Source of the DNA: Bacteroidetes bacterium GWF2_40_14
GTDB lineage: Bacteria; Bacteroidota; Bacteroidia; Bacteroidales; UBA932
DNA: 64,000 nucleotides
Reading direction: 5' to 3'
NCBI GenBank assembly: GCA_001769195.1
Contig: MEOK01000020.1
Coordinates: forward strand, 1 to 64,000
The notes under the pieces were generated by a model, which was not told the DNA's origin, searched no databases, and was given only the letters and a program-made list of their open reading frames with translations. Both the position numbers and the translations under genes were made by a program. Positions 34,866-43,133 of this stretch are shown here, in pieces; position 1 is the stretch's first letter; every line of letters starts with the position of its first letter.

Positions 34866-34929
34866 ATTAGCACATTAACACATTAGCACATTAACACATT
34901 AGCACATTAACCCATTAGCACATTACCCA
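34866..34929. repeat. Four tandem 16-bp repeats before the second ACP gene
   Basis: Unit ATTAGCACATTAACAC occurs at 34866-34881 and 34882-34897 unchanged, at 34898-34913 with one change, and at 34914-34929 with more drift. The run ends three bases ahead of the ACP start codon at 34932. It fills the whole gap between the permease and ACP genes, with no separate ribosome-binding site. Confidence 0.85.
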
Positions 34930-34931
34930 CC

Positions 34932-35189
34932 ATGGAAGAACTTATTCTTAAACTTAAACAACAAATTATCGAAGCACTAAACCTGGAGGAGATAACTCCG
35001 GATGATATTGATACCGATGCACCTCTTTTTATAGAAGGTTTGGGATTAGATTCAATCGATGCCCTTGAGCTGGTAATTTTACTAGAGAGAGAATACGGAA
35101 TCCGTATGGAAGACCCTAAGGCTCACAAAGAGGTTTTCAAATCTGTAAGGACACTAGCTCAATTCATCGAAGAGAACAAAAAAAGCTGA
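34932..35189 (+). CDS. Acyl carrier protein 2
   Basis: An 85-aa acidic carrier with the phosphopantetheine Ser41 in LGLDSIDALELV. It belongs to a different sequence type than ACP 1 at 9850. The gene follows four tandem repeats and ends in the terminator at 35182. As the last gene of the pigment operon and the only extra carrier, it may be the DarC-type carrier of the resorcinol branch or the acyl donor for the BtrH-like protein. Both are inference. The start codon is the only ATG near the repeats. Confidence 0.9.
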   Translation: MEELILKLKQQIIEALNLEEITPDDIDTDAPLFIEGLGLDSIDALELVILLEREYGIRMEDPKAHKEVFKSVRTLAQFIEENKKS

Positions 35190-35200
35190 AAGTCAGCTTT
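35182..35200 (-). terminator. Shared terminator hairpin between converging genes
   Basis: AAAGCTGA (35182-35189) and TCAGCTTT (35193-35200) form a perfect 8-bp stem with a 3-nt loop. On the minus strand it is followed by a run of T, so it ends the 35199 gene; on the plus strand it may also help stop the pigment operon. The stem overlaps the ACP stop codon (35187-35189) and the last two bases of the minus-strand gene. Confidence 0.65.
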
Positions 35201-35552
35201 ACAATTCCAGTATCATAGCAGTTTGTGAAGGTTTTCCATGAACTCTCCCGGGTTGGAACCTCTCCATTTTCCTTACCGCCTTTCTTGCCATTTTCTGCAA
35301 TTCAATGTTATTTGTACCAATTATGACACCCTCTTTTGCCCTTCCTGATTTGTCAATAAAAAATTTTAAGACCAATCTGGATTCTGATATATGCTCCTTA
35401 GCAATAAGAGATTTATCCAAATGCCTGTGAACTATCTTTTTCAATTCTACAACTCCACCCGGATACCTGGCTCCCTCCTGATTCTTTACAGATTGGGCAG
35501 AAGCTGTGAATACAAGCAACGAAAGAAGTAATAACAGTAATGCAGATTTCAT
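35199..35552 (-). CDS. Small secreted TonB C-terminal-like protein
   Basis: A protein of about 117 aa from the ATG at 35552, chosen because MKSALLLLLLSLLVFTASA is a signal peptide; the frame opens 13 codons further upstream. After the signal the sequence has the TonB C-terminal pattern (LVLKFFIDKSGRAKEGVII and KAVRKMERFQPGRVHGKP, about residues 55-105). No N-terminal TonB membrane anchor or proline-rich linker is present, so it is not a complete TonB. Similar small proteins are common in Bacteroidota. It lies 10 bp from the lutC-like gene on the same strand and could be co-transcribed with it. Confidence 0.78.
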   Translation of the reverse strand: MKSALLLLLLSLLVFTASAQSVKNQEGARYPGGVVELKKIVHRHLDKSLIAKEHISESRLVLKFFIDKSGRAKEGVIIGTNNIELQKMARKAVRKMERFQPGRVHGKPSQTAMILEL

Positions 35553-35601
35553 CAATTTCTGCAATATGGCTATTTTGTTTAAAATATCCAATATTTATTT
35601 G

Positions 35602-36096
35602 TCAGTAAAGAAAAACGAGCAGACTTTCTGGTCCATGCGCTCCAAATACAAGACTTTGCTCAATATCTGCTGTTTTAGAAGGGCCGGAGATGAATACTCC
35701 ATAACCACATTCATTCACGCAATCATATGCTTCACCCATATCCTTTACTATTTTTCCGGAATCAAGCAGCATTATCACTTTCTGAGCAATAAACGGAAGC
35801 AAACGGTTAGGAAAACAATTGTCATCTAGCCAGATGGCTCCGTTTTCGGCAACTCCGAATCTTCCCTCTAACTGAATGGTTCCAAGTTTTTCAAGCTTCT
35901 CTTTAGAACATGAGAAGGAATATTCTTCCCAGATCTCTTTATTTTCAAATGTTATACATTCCGGATAATTCTCACTTATATATGCTAAGACACTATCCTT
36001 TCCATTGAGTTTAATAACCTCTGCTCCAACATGGGCCAGACTCTCAATAAACTCCGGAATAAGATCTTTAGCCGTTAATAAATTATCTCTGTTCAT
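35602..36096 (-). CDS. lutC: LUD-domain lactate utilisation protein, LutC-like
   Basis: A 164-aa protein with the LUD domain of LutC/YkgG. Segments RFGVAENGAIWLDD (about 78-91) and FISGPSKTADIEQSLVFGAHGP (the SKTADIEQ hallmark, about 135-150) are typical. It is somewhat short, lacking the N-terminal 40-60 residues of Bacillus LutC. It works with LutA and LutB in oxidising L-lactate to pyruvate with 4Fe-4S centres. It lies 15 bp after the lutB-like gene, so the three form one operon in the order A-B-C. Confidence 0.9.
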   Translation of the reverse strand: MNRDNLLTAKDLIPEFIESLAHVGAEVIKLNGKDSVLAYISENYPECITFENKEIWEEYSFSCSKEKLEKLGTIQLEGRFGVAENGAIWLDDNCFPNRLLPFIAQKVIMLLDSGKIVKDMGEAYDCVNECGYGVFISGPSKTADIEQSLVFGAHGPESLLVFLY

Positions 36097-36111
36097 TTAA
36101 TACTCTCTGTT

Positions 36112-37488
36112 TTATAAGTTGTTCTTTCCTGAATTTTTTGAATACCACTTTTTGAATGATTCTTGGGGAACGGCAGGAAGTTCCCTTTCCCATCCCCAGA
36201 CATTTATTTTACTGTATACCATTCTGCGCGGCAGCCATTTTAAGGCAACTCTTGCCACTTTACCTGAAAAATCATAGAGAGCACTTTTGGATAAAATAAA
36301 CCCGGCAATCTTAAGTACTAGCCCTTTTACAGGTGAGAACGCTCCTTTCTCGGAAAGTTCCTGGCGCCATTTGTATAACTGATCATGAATGTCAATCTTG
36401 ACAGGACATACATTTGAACAAGACATGCATAATGAAGATGCAAAAGGAAGATCGGTGTGTTTTTTTATATTGTATGAAGGTGCAAGAATGGAACCTATTG
36501 GTCCGGGAATCAGGTAGCCGTAACTGTGCCCCCCACTTCTTCTGTAAACAGGGCATGTATTCATACAGGCACCGCAACGGATACATTTAAGGGAACTACG
36601 GTGGATGTCACTTTTAAGGCGGTCGGACCTTCCGTTATCAACTATGACAATATGCATCTCTCCTCTGGGTTTCGGCTTCCGGTAGTGAGAAGTATAGGCT
36701 GTTATTGGTTGTCCGGTGGCGTTTCGTGCAAGAAGACGTGTAAATACAGCAAGATCTCTTGTCTGAGGAACTAATTTCTCTATGCCCATACAATGAATCT
36801 GTACAGGTGCAGCGTGAACACCCATGTCTGCATTTCCTTCGTTGGTGCATACAACCACACTTCCGGTTTCTGCAACAGCAAAGTTGACACCTGTTATTGC
36901 CACACCGGCCGACAAAAATTTCTCTCTTAAATGAGTGCGGGCGGCAGAAGTAAGAAGAACCGGATCCGACATCCCTTTTGGCGTGTTGAGCTTTTCGTGA
37001 AAGAGTTCTCCAATCTCCTCTTTTTTCAGATGGATGGCGGGCAATACGATATGACTTGGCGGTTCTTTCCGGAATTGGATTATTCTCTCTCCTAAATCTG
37101 TGTCTACAACCTCTAATCCTCTTTGTTCAAGAAATGTATTCAGTCCACACTCTTCTGTAAGCATGGATTTACTCTTTACAACCAATTTTGCATTATTGTC
37201 GGTGACAATTTTGTAAACGATCTCATTGAATTCCTGTGCATCGCTTGCCCGATGTACTTTTACGCCATTTTCCACGGCCCTCTGTTCAAACTCCGACAGA
37301 TAAAAATCAAGGTTTGACAATACTTGTTCTTTTATACTTGATGCTCTCTCTCTCAGATCTTCCCAATCTGCAACCGACCGGGCTGCCTTATCACGCTTTT
37401 GGCGGACCATCCATAGAGTCTTGTCATGCCAGTCGGCGCGGGATTCGTCTTTCAGAAAAATACCTGCCTTGTATGAGTGTCCTTTCAT
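36112..37488 (-). CDS. lutB: Iron-sulfur lactate utilisation protein, LutB-like
   Basis: A 458-aa protein with an N-terminal LUD domain (about residues 60-290) and a C-terminal ferredoxin-like part with two 4Fe-4S motifs, CIRCGACMNTCPVYRR (about 303-318) and CMSCSNVCPVKID (about 354-366). This is the layout of LutB/LldF. It would carry electrons from lactate oxidation within the LutABC complex. The ATG at 37488 overlaps the lutA-like stop by 4 nt. Full length for the family. Confidence 0.93.
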   Translation of the reverse strand: MKGHSYKAGIFLKDESRADWHDKTLWMVRQKRDKAARSVADWEDLRERASSIKEQVLSNLDFYLSEFEQRAVENGVKVHRASDAQEFNEIVYKIVTDNNAKLVVKSKSMLTEECGLNTFLEQRGLEVVDTDLGERIIQFRKEPPSHIVLPAIHLKKEEIGELFHEKLNTPKGMSDPVLLTSAARTHLREKFLSAGVAITGVNFAVAETGSVVVCTNEGNADMGVHAAPVQIHCMGIEKLVPQTRDLAVFTRLLARNATGQPITAYTSHYRKPKPRGEMHIVIVDNGRSDRLKSDIHRSSLKCIRCGACMNTCPVYRRSGGHSYGYLIPGPIGSILAPSYNIKKHTDLPFASSLCMSCSNVCPVKIDIHDQLYKWRQELSEKGAFSPVKGLVLKIAGFILSKSALYDFSGKVARVALKWLPRRMVYSKINVWGWERELPAVPQESFKKWYSKNSGKNNL

Positions 37489-38234
37489 AATCGGTTGTTA
37501 TTAAGGATTTCGGCAATGTGGACTACCTTTATCTTCTTGTTCTCTCTTCTTATTATCCCTTCAAGATGCATCAGACAGGACATGTCTGTGGCAGTTATAA
37601 TTTCGGCACCATTACGCTCATGGTCACTTATTCTGGCCTTTCCCATTTTTACAGAGACATGAGGCTCAAATATAGAAAAAGTACCACCAAAACCACAACA
37701 CTCGTCTTCCCGGTCAAGTGTTATAATCTCTATCCCGTTTGCCTTTTCAAGCAATCTGTGAACCTTGGAATATCTCGTTGTTATCAATTCCGACGAGGAT
37801 CCAAGTTTGAGCCCCCTGAGACCATGACAGCTTTGATGAATCCCCACTTTATAGGGGAAATCAATTTTAAGGTCATCAATTTTTAGAATATCTGTAATAA
37901 ACTCACATAATTCGTAGATGTTTGCCCTTACTCTTTTTACTTGCTCTGTTTGCTCAAGAATATTGTAGTGTTCCTTAACATGATAGGCACAACTTCCGGA
38001 AGGTGTGACTATGTAGTCGAACTCACTGAAATTGCGGACAAAGTTCTGATATACGGGAATTGCCTCCTTTTCTGCCCCACTGTTGGCCAAAGGCTGCCCG
38101 CAACATGTCTGTTTTTCCGGATAAACTACTTCTATATCAAGTTTTTGCAATAATTCAAATGTGGCAATGCCTACCTGAGGATAGAACTGGTCTATATAGC
38201 AAGGTATGAAAAGACCGATACGTATTTTATCCAT
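37485..38234 (-). CDS. lutA: Iron-sulfur oxidoreductase subunit, LutA-like
   Basis: A 249-aa protein with two CCG domains, the cysteine-rich motifs CCGQPLANSG (about residues 43-52) and ECCGFGGTFS (about 185-194), each with the expected upstream Cys. This is the composition of LutA/GlpC-like subunits that bind iron-sulfur clusters. It is the first gene of the lutABC set and starts 12 bp after the agarase-like gene of the carbohydrate locus, with no terminator seen between them. That may allow read-through from the PUL. The normal substrate is L-lactate. Confidence 0.92.
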   Translation of the reverse strand: MDKIRIGLFIPCYIDQFYPQVGIATFELLQKLDIEVVYPEKQTCCGQPLANSGAEKEAIPVYQNFVRNFSEFDYIVTPSGSCAYHVKEHYNILEQTEQVKRVRANIYELCEFITDILKIDDLKIDFPYKVGIHQSCHGLRGLKLGSSSELITTRYSKVHRLLEKANGIEIITLDREDECCGFGGTFSIFEPHVSVKMGKARISDHERNGAEIITATDMSCLMHLEGIIRRENKKIKVVHIAEILNNNRL

Positions 38235-38246
38235 TTTTAACCGGTA

Positions 38247-40355
38247 TTATTTGGAACTTCTTATTTTATACATATTGTAGCCCACATTTCGGATATTTTC
38301 TATCGTCTCCCTGTATGGGGTGTCGCATACATCAGTAAAGCCAACCTGGAAATCCTCACCATCGAATCTTCCTGTGGTTGCCTGATCGGAGAACTGGTGC
38401 CAGTGTGTGCCAATTATATTTGGGTGACGGAGAGCAGATTCGACATAAATTCCATATGCCTTGCCTCTCTCTTGCTGATTTGCAGTCTCTACGAGGCTAG
38501 GATGGAACAGTCCTCTGTCAAGGGCCCCGAAATGGAACTCGCCAATCATAACCGGTTTGTCGATTCCCTCCGGCAGGCTGAATGATGCAAGTGAACGGCG
38601 GTATATATTGTAGCTGATAACATCGCAGTATTTTGCACCAATCCGTAATGCGGTTTCGTTTGAACCAGCAAATCGACATCCCATATAAAGCTTGTCTGGA
38701 GCTACCTTTTTAAACTCGTCACGGACATTCTTAAAATATGCCTCAGTAATGATGGCTGTAAACTCAAGACAGTCATTGTATGAGCCGGATGCTGGTTTTT
38801 CCTGTGATTCAAGCAGTGCCTCCCAATTCGCATAACCCGATTTCCAGATTTTGTTAAGATCCTCAATTTTTTTGTATCTTTTTTTCAGACGTTTAACCAT
38901 CTCTATTTTTGCAGGTTGAGACGCAGGAGACTGTAATGTCCATTCTGCCAATGCTGTAGGACCTCCCCATGAGATTTCGTTGTCTACGAAAAACCCGAAA
39001 CACCAAGGGTCCTCCAGCTCTTTTTTACGGCCCATCAGCTGCTTTCTGAAGCTGGTGCGAAATTCCGGATGGAAAGGATCTTTGAACTTCCACCATGCAT
39101 TGTTGCTTCCTTCTATGTCTGGTGATTTTAACTCGAACCGGTCAGTATAGGGAGTTTTATCCATCATGCAGATAGACTTGTCGGAACTGTTGGCGATAGT
39201 GTTCAATCCCCAGCTTTTTAACCGTTTGTGAGCCATCTCTGCATATTTTCCCCGCCAGTTTTCTCCGTATTTGCGCTTGATGTTTGCAGCTGAGAAGTCA
39301 TAGGTTTTTTTGATGTTCCGGGCAACATAGTAGGGGTAGAGCAACTCGTCGCGGGTGGTGTAGAACTCAGCAAACGGATCATCTGCTTTTGGCAGACTTG
39401 TGAAATAAAATTCTCTGTCGTCAAGTGGAGTGACAGCACATGATGGAGTTACTCGTACCACACCGTGTGACCAGTACAAATACCCTTCAGGGTCTACCAT
39501 CCACCATTTATTGTCTATTTTTTTGACATAGAAATGTCCCGTTGCCTTTTGTCGTGGACCATTTTTCCACCCTCCATATAAGGAACGGTCAGAGGGACCT
39601 GGATTAGTTTCAATATCTGCCAGTTCTCTTCTTAGTTCTTCCTTAAGATCATTATCAGACTTAGTCTTTCCTGGCCAATCCTTATGTATGAATTGACCAT
39701 AGATGTCAATAAAGGGGAAAAATTTTTCTGAAGGTAAATACATCCACGAAGGCATCTGTTCATCCGGTCCCACTTTAGCTACTACCTTTTTTATACCCCA
39801 CTTCCAGTCCTGTTTGGCCCTGTTGATAAATACCACGATCCTTGAAATATCACCGGTGCCGTCCAACGAAGATGTGAGAGGAGAGAGCTTATACGGAGTG
39901 TAGCGCATACCTTTCAATTTTGCCTCAACTTCAGGATAGGGCGGTTTAGACGGAATTGATATTGTCAGCTCCTTGAGTCCTCCAGCGGGTACATTCAGAC
40001 GGCTGACAACCACACCTGTACCTTTGTCAGGGTCGGCCCCGGGATTCTCCAGACGTACGGTTATTGTTACATCTCCCTTATCATCAAAATTCTGAAGTTC
40101 CACCATTATCTGGTTACTCTTACCTATGTTCCACGAACCTTTTATGGAGACCCCCGGATATAGATTGTTTCCCTTATTCTCTATACAAATGATATTATCC
40201 TTTCTGTCTATGGATGCTCCATACAATGCTGAGACACTCTTTAACGGTGTTGTTGCTGCATCGAATAAAACAATATCACTGACCTTCTGATTTTGTGCCA
40301 TTGAAAAACTACATATTGCGAGATTTGAAAGACAAAAAAGTACTGTTTTTTTCAT
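38247..40355 (-). CDS. Secreted agarase-like glycoside hydrolase (clan GH-A)
   Basis: A 702-aa secreted protein with a signal peptide (MKKTVLFCLSNLAICSFSMAQ, residues 1-20 or 21). Residues about 25-200 are a beta-sandwich carbohydrate-binding-like domain. The rest is a TIM barrel with acid/base Glu460 in DNEISWGG (the N-E pair of clan A) and nucleophile Glu606 in IGEFHFGA. Segment WWMVDPEGYLYWSHGV and the general layout resemble beta-agarases of family GH50. Family assignment is from pattern only, and specificity cannot be told. It is the last gene of the PUL and starts one base after the ROK kinase gene. Confidence 0.82.
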   Translation of the reverse strand: MKKTVLFCLSNLAICSFSMAQNQKVSDIVLFDAATTPLKSVSALYGASIDRKDNIICIENKGNNLYPGVSIKGSWNIGKSNQIMVELQNFDDKGDVTITVRLENPGADPDKGTGVVVSRLNVPAGGLKELTISIPSKPPYPEVEAKLKGMRYTPYKLSPLTSSLDGTGDISRIVVFINRAKQDWKWGIKKVVAKVGPDEQMPSWMYLPSEKFFPFIDIYGQFIHKDWPGKTKSDNDLKEELRRELADIETNPGPSDRSLYGGWKNGPRQKATGHFYVKKIDNKWWMVDPEGYLYWSHGVVRVTPSCAVTPLDDREFYFTSLPKADDPFAEFYTTRDELLYPYYVARNIKKTYDFSAANIKRKYGENWRGKYAEMAHKRLKSWGLNTIANSSDKSICMMDKTPYTDRFELKSPDIEGSNNAWWKFKDPFHPEFRTSFRKQLMGRKKELEDPWCFGFFVDNEISWGGPTALAEWTLQSPASQPAKIEMVKRLKKRYKKIEDLNKIWKSGYANWEALLESQEKPASGSYNDCLEFTAIITEAYFKNVRDEFKKVAPDKLYMGCRFAGSNETALRIGAKYCDVISYNIYRRSLASFSLPEGIDKPVMIGEFHFGALDRGLFHPSLVETANQQERGKAYGIYVESALRHPNIIGTHWHQFSDQATTGRFDGEDFQVGFTDVCDTPYRETIENIRNVGYNMYKIRSSK

Positions 40356-40356
40356 A

Positions 40357-41271
40357 CTATTCTATTATTGTTTTAAGAACACCCAATAGTGCGGAATTTT
40401 CTATACTGCTTACAGAGGAGATCAACTTCAGACACCCGGCCCCCTTTAGTCCTCTTTTCAAGGAAGCTTCCATGTGACGGAAGGAGAGTGAGATCTGGCC
40501 ACCAAAAAGCAGACACTGAATTTCTCTCTCTATAATAATATTAAGTAGTGACTCTGCCAATATTGTGCCTATATAGCTGAATGTACGCAGTGAATCTTCA
40601 TCACCCTCGTCTGCCCACCTCCCTATATCGGAAACCTTAATGTTTTTGTCCTTTTTCCCACTTAATTCTTTGTAAATTTTAATGAAACCTCTTTTGGATG
40701 CATAATCCTCCAATATTCCATCCTTGCATGGAAGTTTAAAAATGGATAACACCGGCCCTCCCAGAGAGTTACATTGATTTATCCTGTTTTGTGAAAAGAA
40801 AAAACCAAGTCCTGTACCCAATGTGACAACAGCAGCATTATTATACTCCTGCGCATTACCCTTCCATTGCTCCCCTTCCAGTACAGCATCTGCATCGTGC
40901 TTAAAACGAATAGGAATCTCTGATGATACTCCGGGAATACCAGCAATATATTCCCGGAGGTCCACTCCATGTATGTTTTTAAACTTATGCTCCATCAAAG
41001 GTATACCTTTACGGTAATCGGAAGGACCAGGAAAAGCCATTCCAATTCCGTAAAGAGAGAGCTTTTTGTTTTTTAAAAAAGAGAGTCCTGTAAGAATAGT
41101 TTCACTTATTGCTCCAAGAATCTCCTCTTTTGAACCTTCGGAACAAGCTCTGGACATTAATGCGGAGCCTTCAAACACCTCTCCCTCCTTATTTAAAATT
41201 GCTGATTTTAAATAAGTCCCGCCAACATCAATTACTAGATATGCTTTATGGTCTGTCATTGATGAATCCAT
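40357..41271 (-). CDS. ROK-family sugar kinase
   Basis: A 304-aa kinase with the ATP-binding motif VIDVGGTYLKSAI (about residues 12-24), the catalytic Asp in KHDADAVLEGE and the glycine motif GTGLGFF. The Cys-rich zinc motif of classical ROK glucokinases and repressors is missing, and no DNA-binding domain is present, so it is a kinase and not a repressor. The frame opens at 41271, overlapping the previous gene by 26 nt; an ATG at 41259 would overlap by 14 nt. It probably phosphorylates the monosaccharide freed by the PUL glycosidases. Confidence 0.87.
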   Translation of the reverse strand: MDSSMTDHKAYLVIDVGGTYLKSAILNKEGEVFEGSALMSRACSEGSKEEILGAISETILTGLSFLKNKKLSLYGIGMAFPGPSDYRKGIPLMEHKFKNIHGVDLREYIAGIPGVSSEIPIRFKHDADAVLEGEQWKGNAQEYNNAAVVTLGTGLGFFFSQNRINQCNSLGGPVLSIFKLPCKDGILEDYASKRGFIKIYKELSGKKDKNIKVSDIGRWADEGDEDSLRTFSYIGTILAESLLNIIIEREIQCLLFGGQISLSFRHMEASLKRGLKGAGCLKLISSVSSIENSALLGVLKTIIE

Positions 41272-43111
41272 CTTTTAACATTGTCTTGTGGATACATACA
41301 GGCTGGTTTCCCAGGTTCCTGACAATATACCTTCCCATATTTGCCGGAACAACAACTACATCAAGATAGTTCTGGGTATAGTTCAATTCCGGATTATCAA
41401 GAGATTCAATACGCACTTTTTCTCCATCGATTAATGTAAGAACATGGAATTTTCCTTCTGTGTTACCCTCTATTGTCTTTTCAAATTCCAGCCTTCTAAG
41501 ACTGAAATAGACCAGATCATGCTCTCCAACAATATATTCTGCCCATCCATCTCCACTTTTTACAAGTTGCGGTTTCTGTACGATATTATCATTTACCCAC
41601 GATGTGTTCCTTTCTGTAGCCAAAACATTTTCGCCATGGAAAGTGTGTATGGGTCTTGGTTTACCGTCAAGGTCGGCACGCAGGTAGTCATACATTTTGT
41701 ATGTATATGAGCCAATTGTCAAACTGCCAATCTCCAGTATCACCTGATTTCTTCCCGATGAGTGAATAGTGCCAGCCGGAAGTATCACCTGAATTCCAGG
41801 TTCTGATTTTACATAATTGATGTACTTTTCGTAATCAATAGGTGTATAATCTTTTTCTGACTTTTTGGTTAATTGTATAAATTCTTTAGGGTCTGCAGTT
41901 TCTGTGAATCCCACATATGTTTTGGCATCATGTCCTGTTGCAACTATATAATAACTCTCATCCTGTCTGCCATACTCTCCATAGTTTTCTACATTATACT
42001 GATGTCCAGAGTGAACCTGAATGGACATGTTTCCACTACTGTGAAAGGTGTCGTCATAGTTAAAACGGATTGGAAAGTAACCATGGAACTTCTTTACGCA
42101 CTCTGCCCCCATAAGTGCTTCTCCCTCCTTCTGGACAAATGTGAAGTATGGGAACTCCAGCATTAGATCTCCTACCTCAGCAACGATGCTCACTTCCAGA
42201 GGAATAAGGTCAAACACCCAGGCGCAGTTCTTCATAGTATCGGGAAGATGACGCAGTTTGGTCACATAGTGTCCCCCCCAGACACCTTCTATATAGACAG
42301 GCCTGCAGCGGAACGGCTGTTTTGCAAGAGCAGACATAATTGTGTTGAACGATTTGTATGGAATCAACTTGATGTTTTCCGGATCGTCACTTGATACATA
42401 AAAGTCAATGGCGTTAGTCCTGAACAACTCCCATCTAAGATGTCCGGCCACTTCAAAATCGATATAATAACATCTTCTTAGCATTGTCTTTACAGGCCTT
42501 GCCACACTATCGCCCAGATTTGTATATAGTCCGCCTTTAGCCCTAAGAATGGCTTTCTTTGGGGTAACATCAAAAAAGAGGATGTAATCGTAAAGAGAGC
42601 GAACTCTTTTTGATGCGCAACCACATCCGAAAACAATAAAAATCTCATTACCATTCTTGTCGTTTTTGATTGAAGTGAGCTTCTTTTCCAGTGCTTCAAT
42701 CTTATGAGCATCCATCAAATCGTCATAAGTACCTTTAAACAATTTTCCATAAAGTAATACCGGGTCCTTCTCCCTGTCTAAGGGAAGATTTTCAGAAAAC
42801 TGAACATCAAGTTCTGCCGTAGATTTATAAACATCATAGAAACTAATGACTGTAACTTTTACAGATTTCATTCCCATATTCTGGGAAATGAGGTTGACCG
42901 TCTGGTCGAATTGTGCACTGGCATACCCATCCAATGCTATAATGACATTTTTCCCATTATTTGCGTCCAATTTCTTTATTAGCAGCTCAGTTAAAAATGC
43001 TGCCGATTCTTTTGTCCCTGACACAATTGAACTGACCGTCTCCGACCCCGGATTTAATTTGTTGATTGCTGTTGGATCGTCATACGGGTGTGGGTTAAAC
43101 ATAAAACTCAT
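41246..43111 (-). CDS. Mannose-6-phosphate isomerase (type I) fused to an N-terminal degenerate kinase-like domain
   Basis: A 621-aa protein, about 300 residues longer than a type I phosphomannose isomerase. The C-terminal part (about 270-621) has the cupin pattern, with EGVWGGHYV, SIQVHSGHQYN (metal-binding QxH), and PAGTIHSSG. The N-terminal part (about 50-265) resembles a nucleoside-kinase or uridine-kinase-like fold, with VIIALDGYASAQFD at the P-loop place, but without the GxxGxGKT lysine and threonine. It may act as a binding or regulatory domain. It stands between the isomerase gene at 43134 and the ROK kinase, which suggests a role in channelling a phosphosugar into glycolysis. Confidence 0.8.
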   Translation of the reverse strand: MSFMFNPHPYDDPTAINKLNPGSETVSSIVSGTKESAAFLTELLIKKLDANNGKNVIIALDGYASAQFDQTVNLISQNMGMKSVKVTVISFYDVYKSTAELDVQFSENLPLDREKDPVLLYGKLFKGTYDDLMDAHKIEALEKKLTSIKNDKNGNEIFIVFGCGCASKRVRSLYDYILFFDVTPKKAILRAKGGLYTNLGDSVARPVKTMLRRCYYIDFEVAGHLRWELFRTNAIDFYVSSDDPENIKLIPYKSFNTIMSALAKQPFRCRPVYIEGVWGGHYVTKLRHLPDTMKNCAWVFDLIPLEVSIVAEVGDLMLEFPYFTFVQKEGEALMGAECVKKFHGYFPIRFNYDDTFHSSGNMSIQVHSGHQYNVENYGEYGRQDESYYIVATGHDAKTYVGFTETADPKEFIQLTKKSEKDYTPIDYEKYINYVKSEPGIQVILPAGTIHSSGRNQVILEIGSLTIGSYTYKMYDYLRADLDGKPRPIHTFHGENVLATERNTSWVNDNIVQKPQLVKSGDGWAEYIVGEHDLVYFSLRRLEFEKTIEGNTEGKFHVLTLIDGEKVRIESLDNPELNYTQNYLDVVVVPANMGRYIVRNLGNQPVCIHKTMLKDGFINDRP

Positions 43112-43133
43112 CTCTTATTCTCCTATTTTTTAA

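Noticed and set aside
34866-34929. CRISPR array
   Set aside because: The 16-bp units are directly adjacent without spacers, and no cas genes are near.
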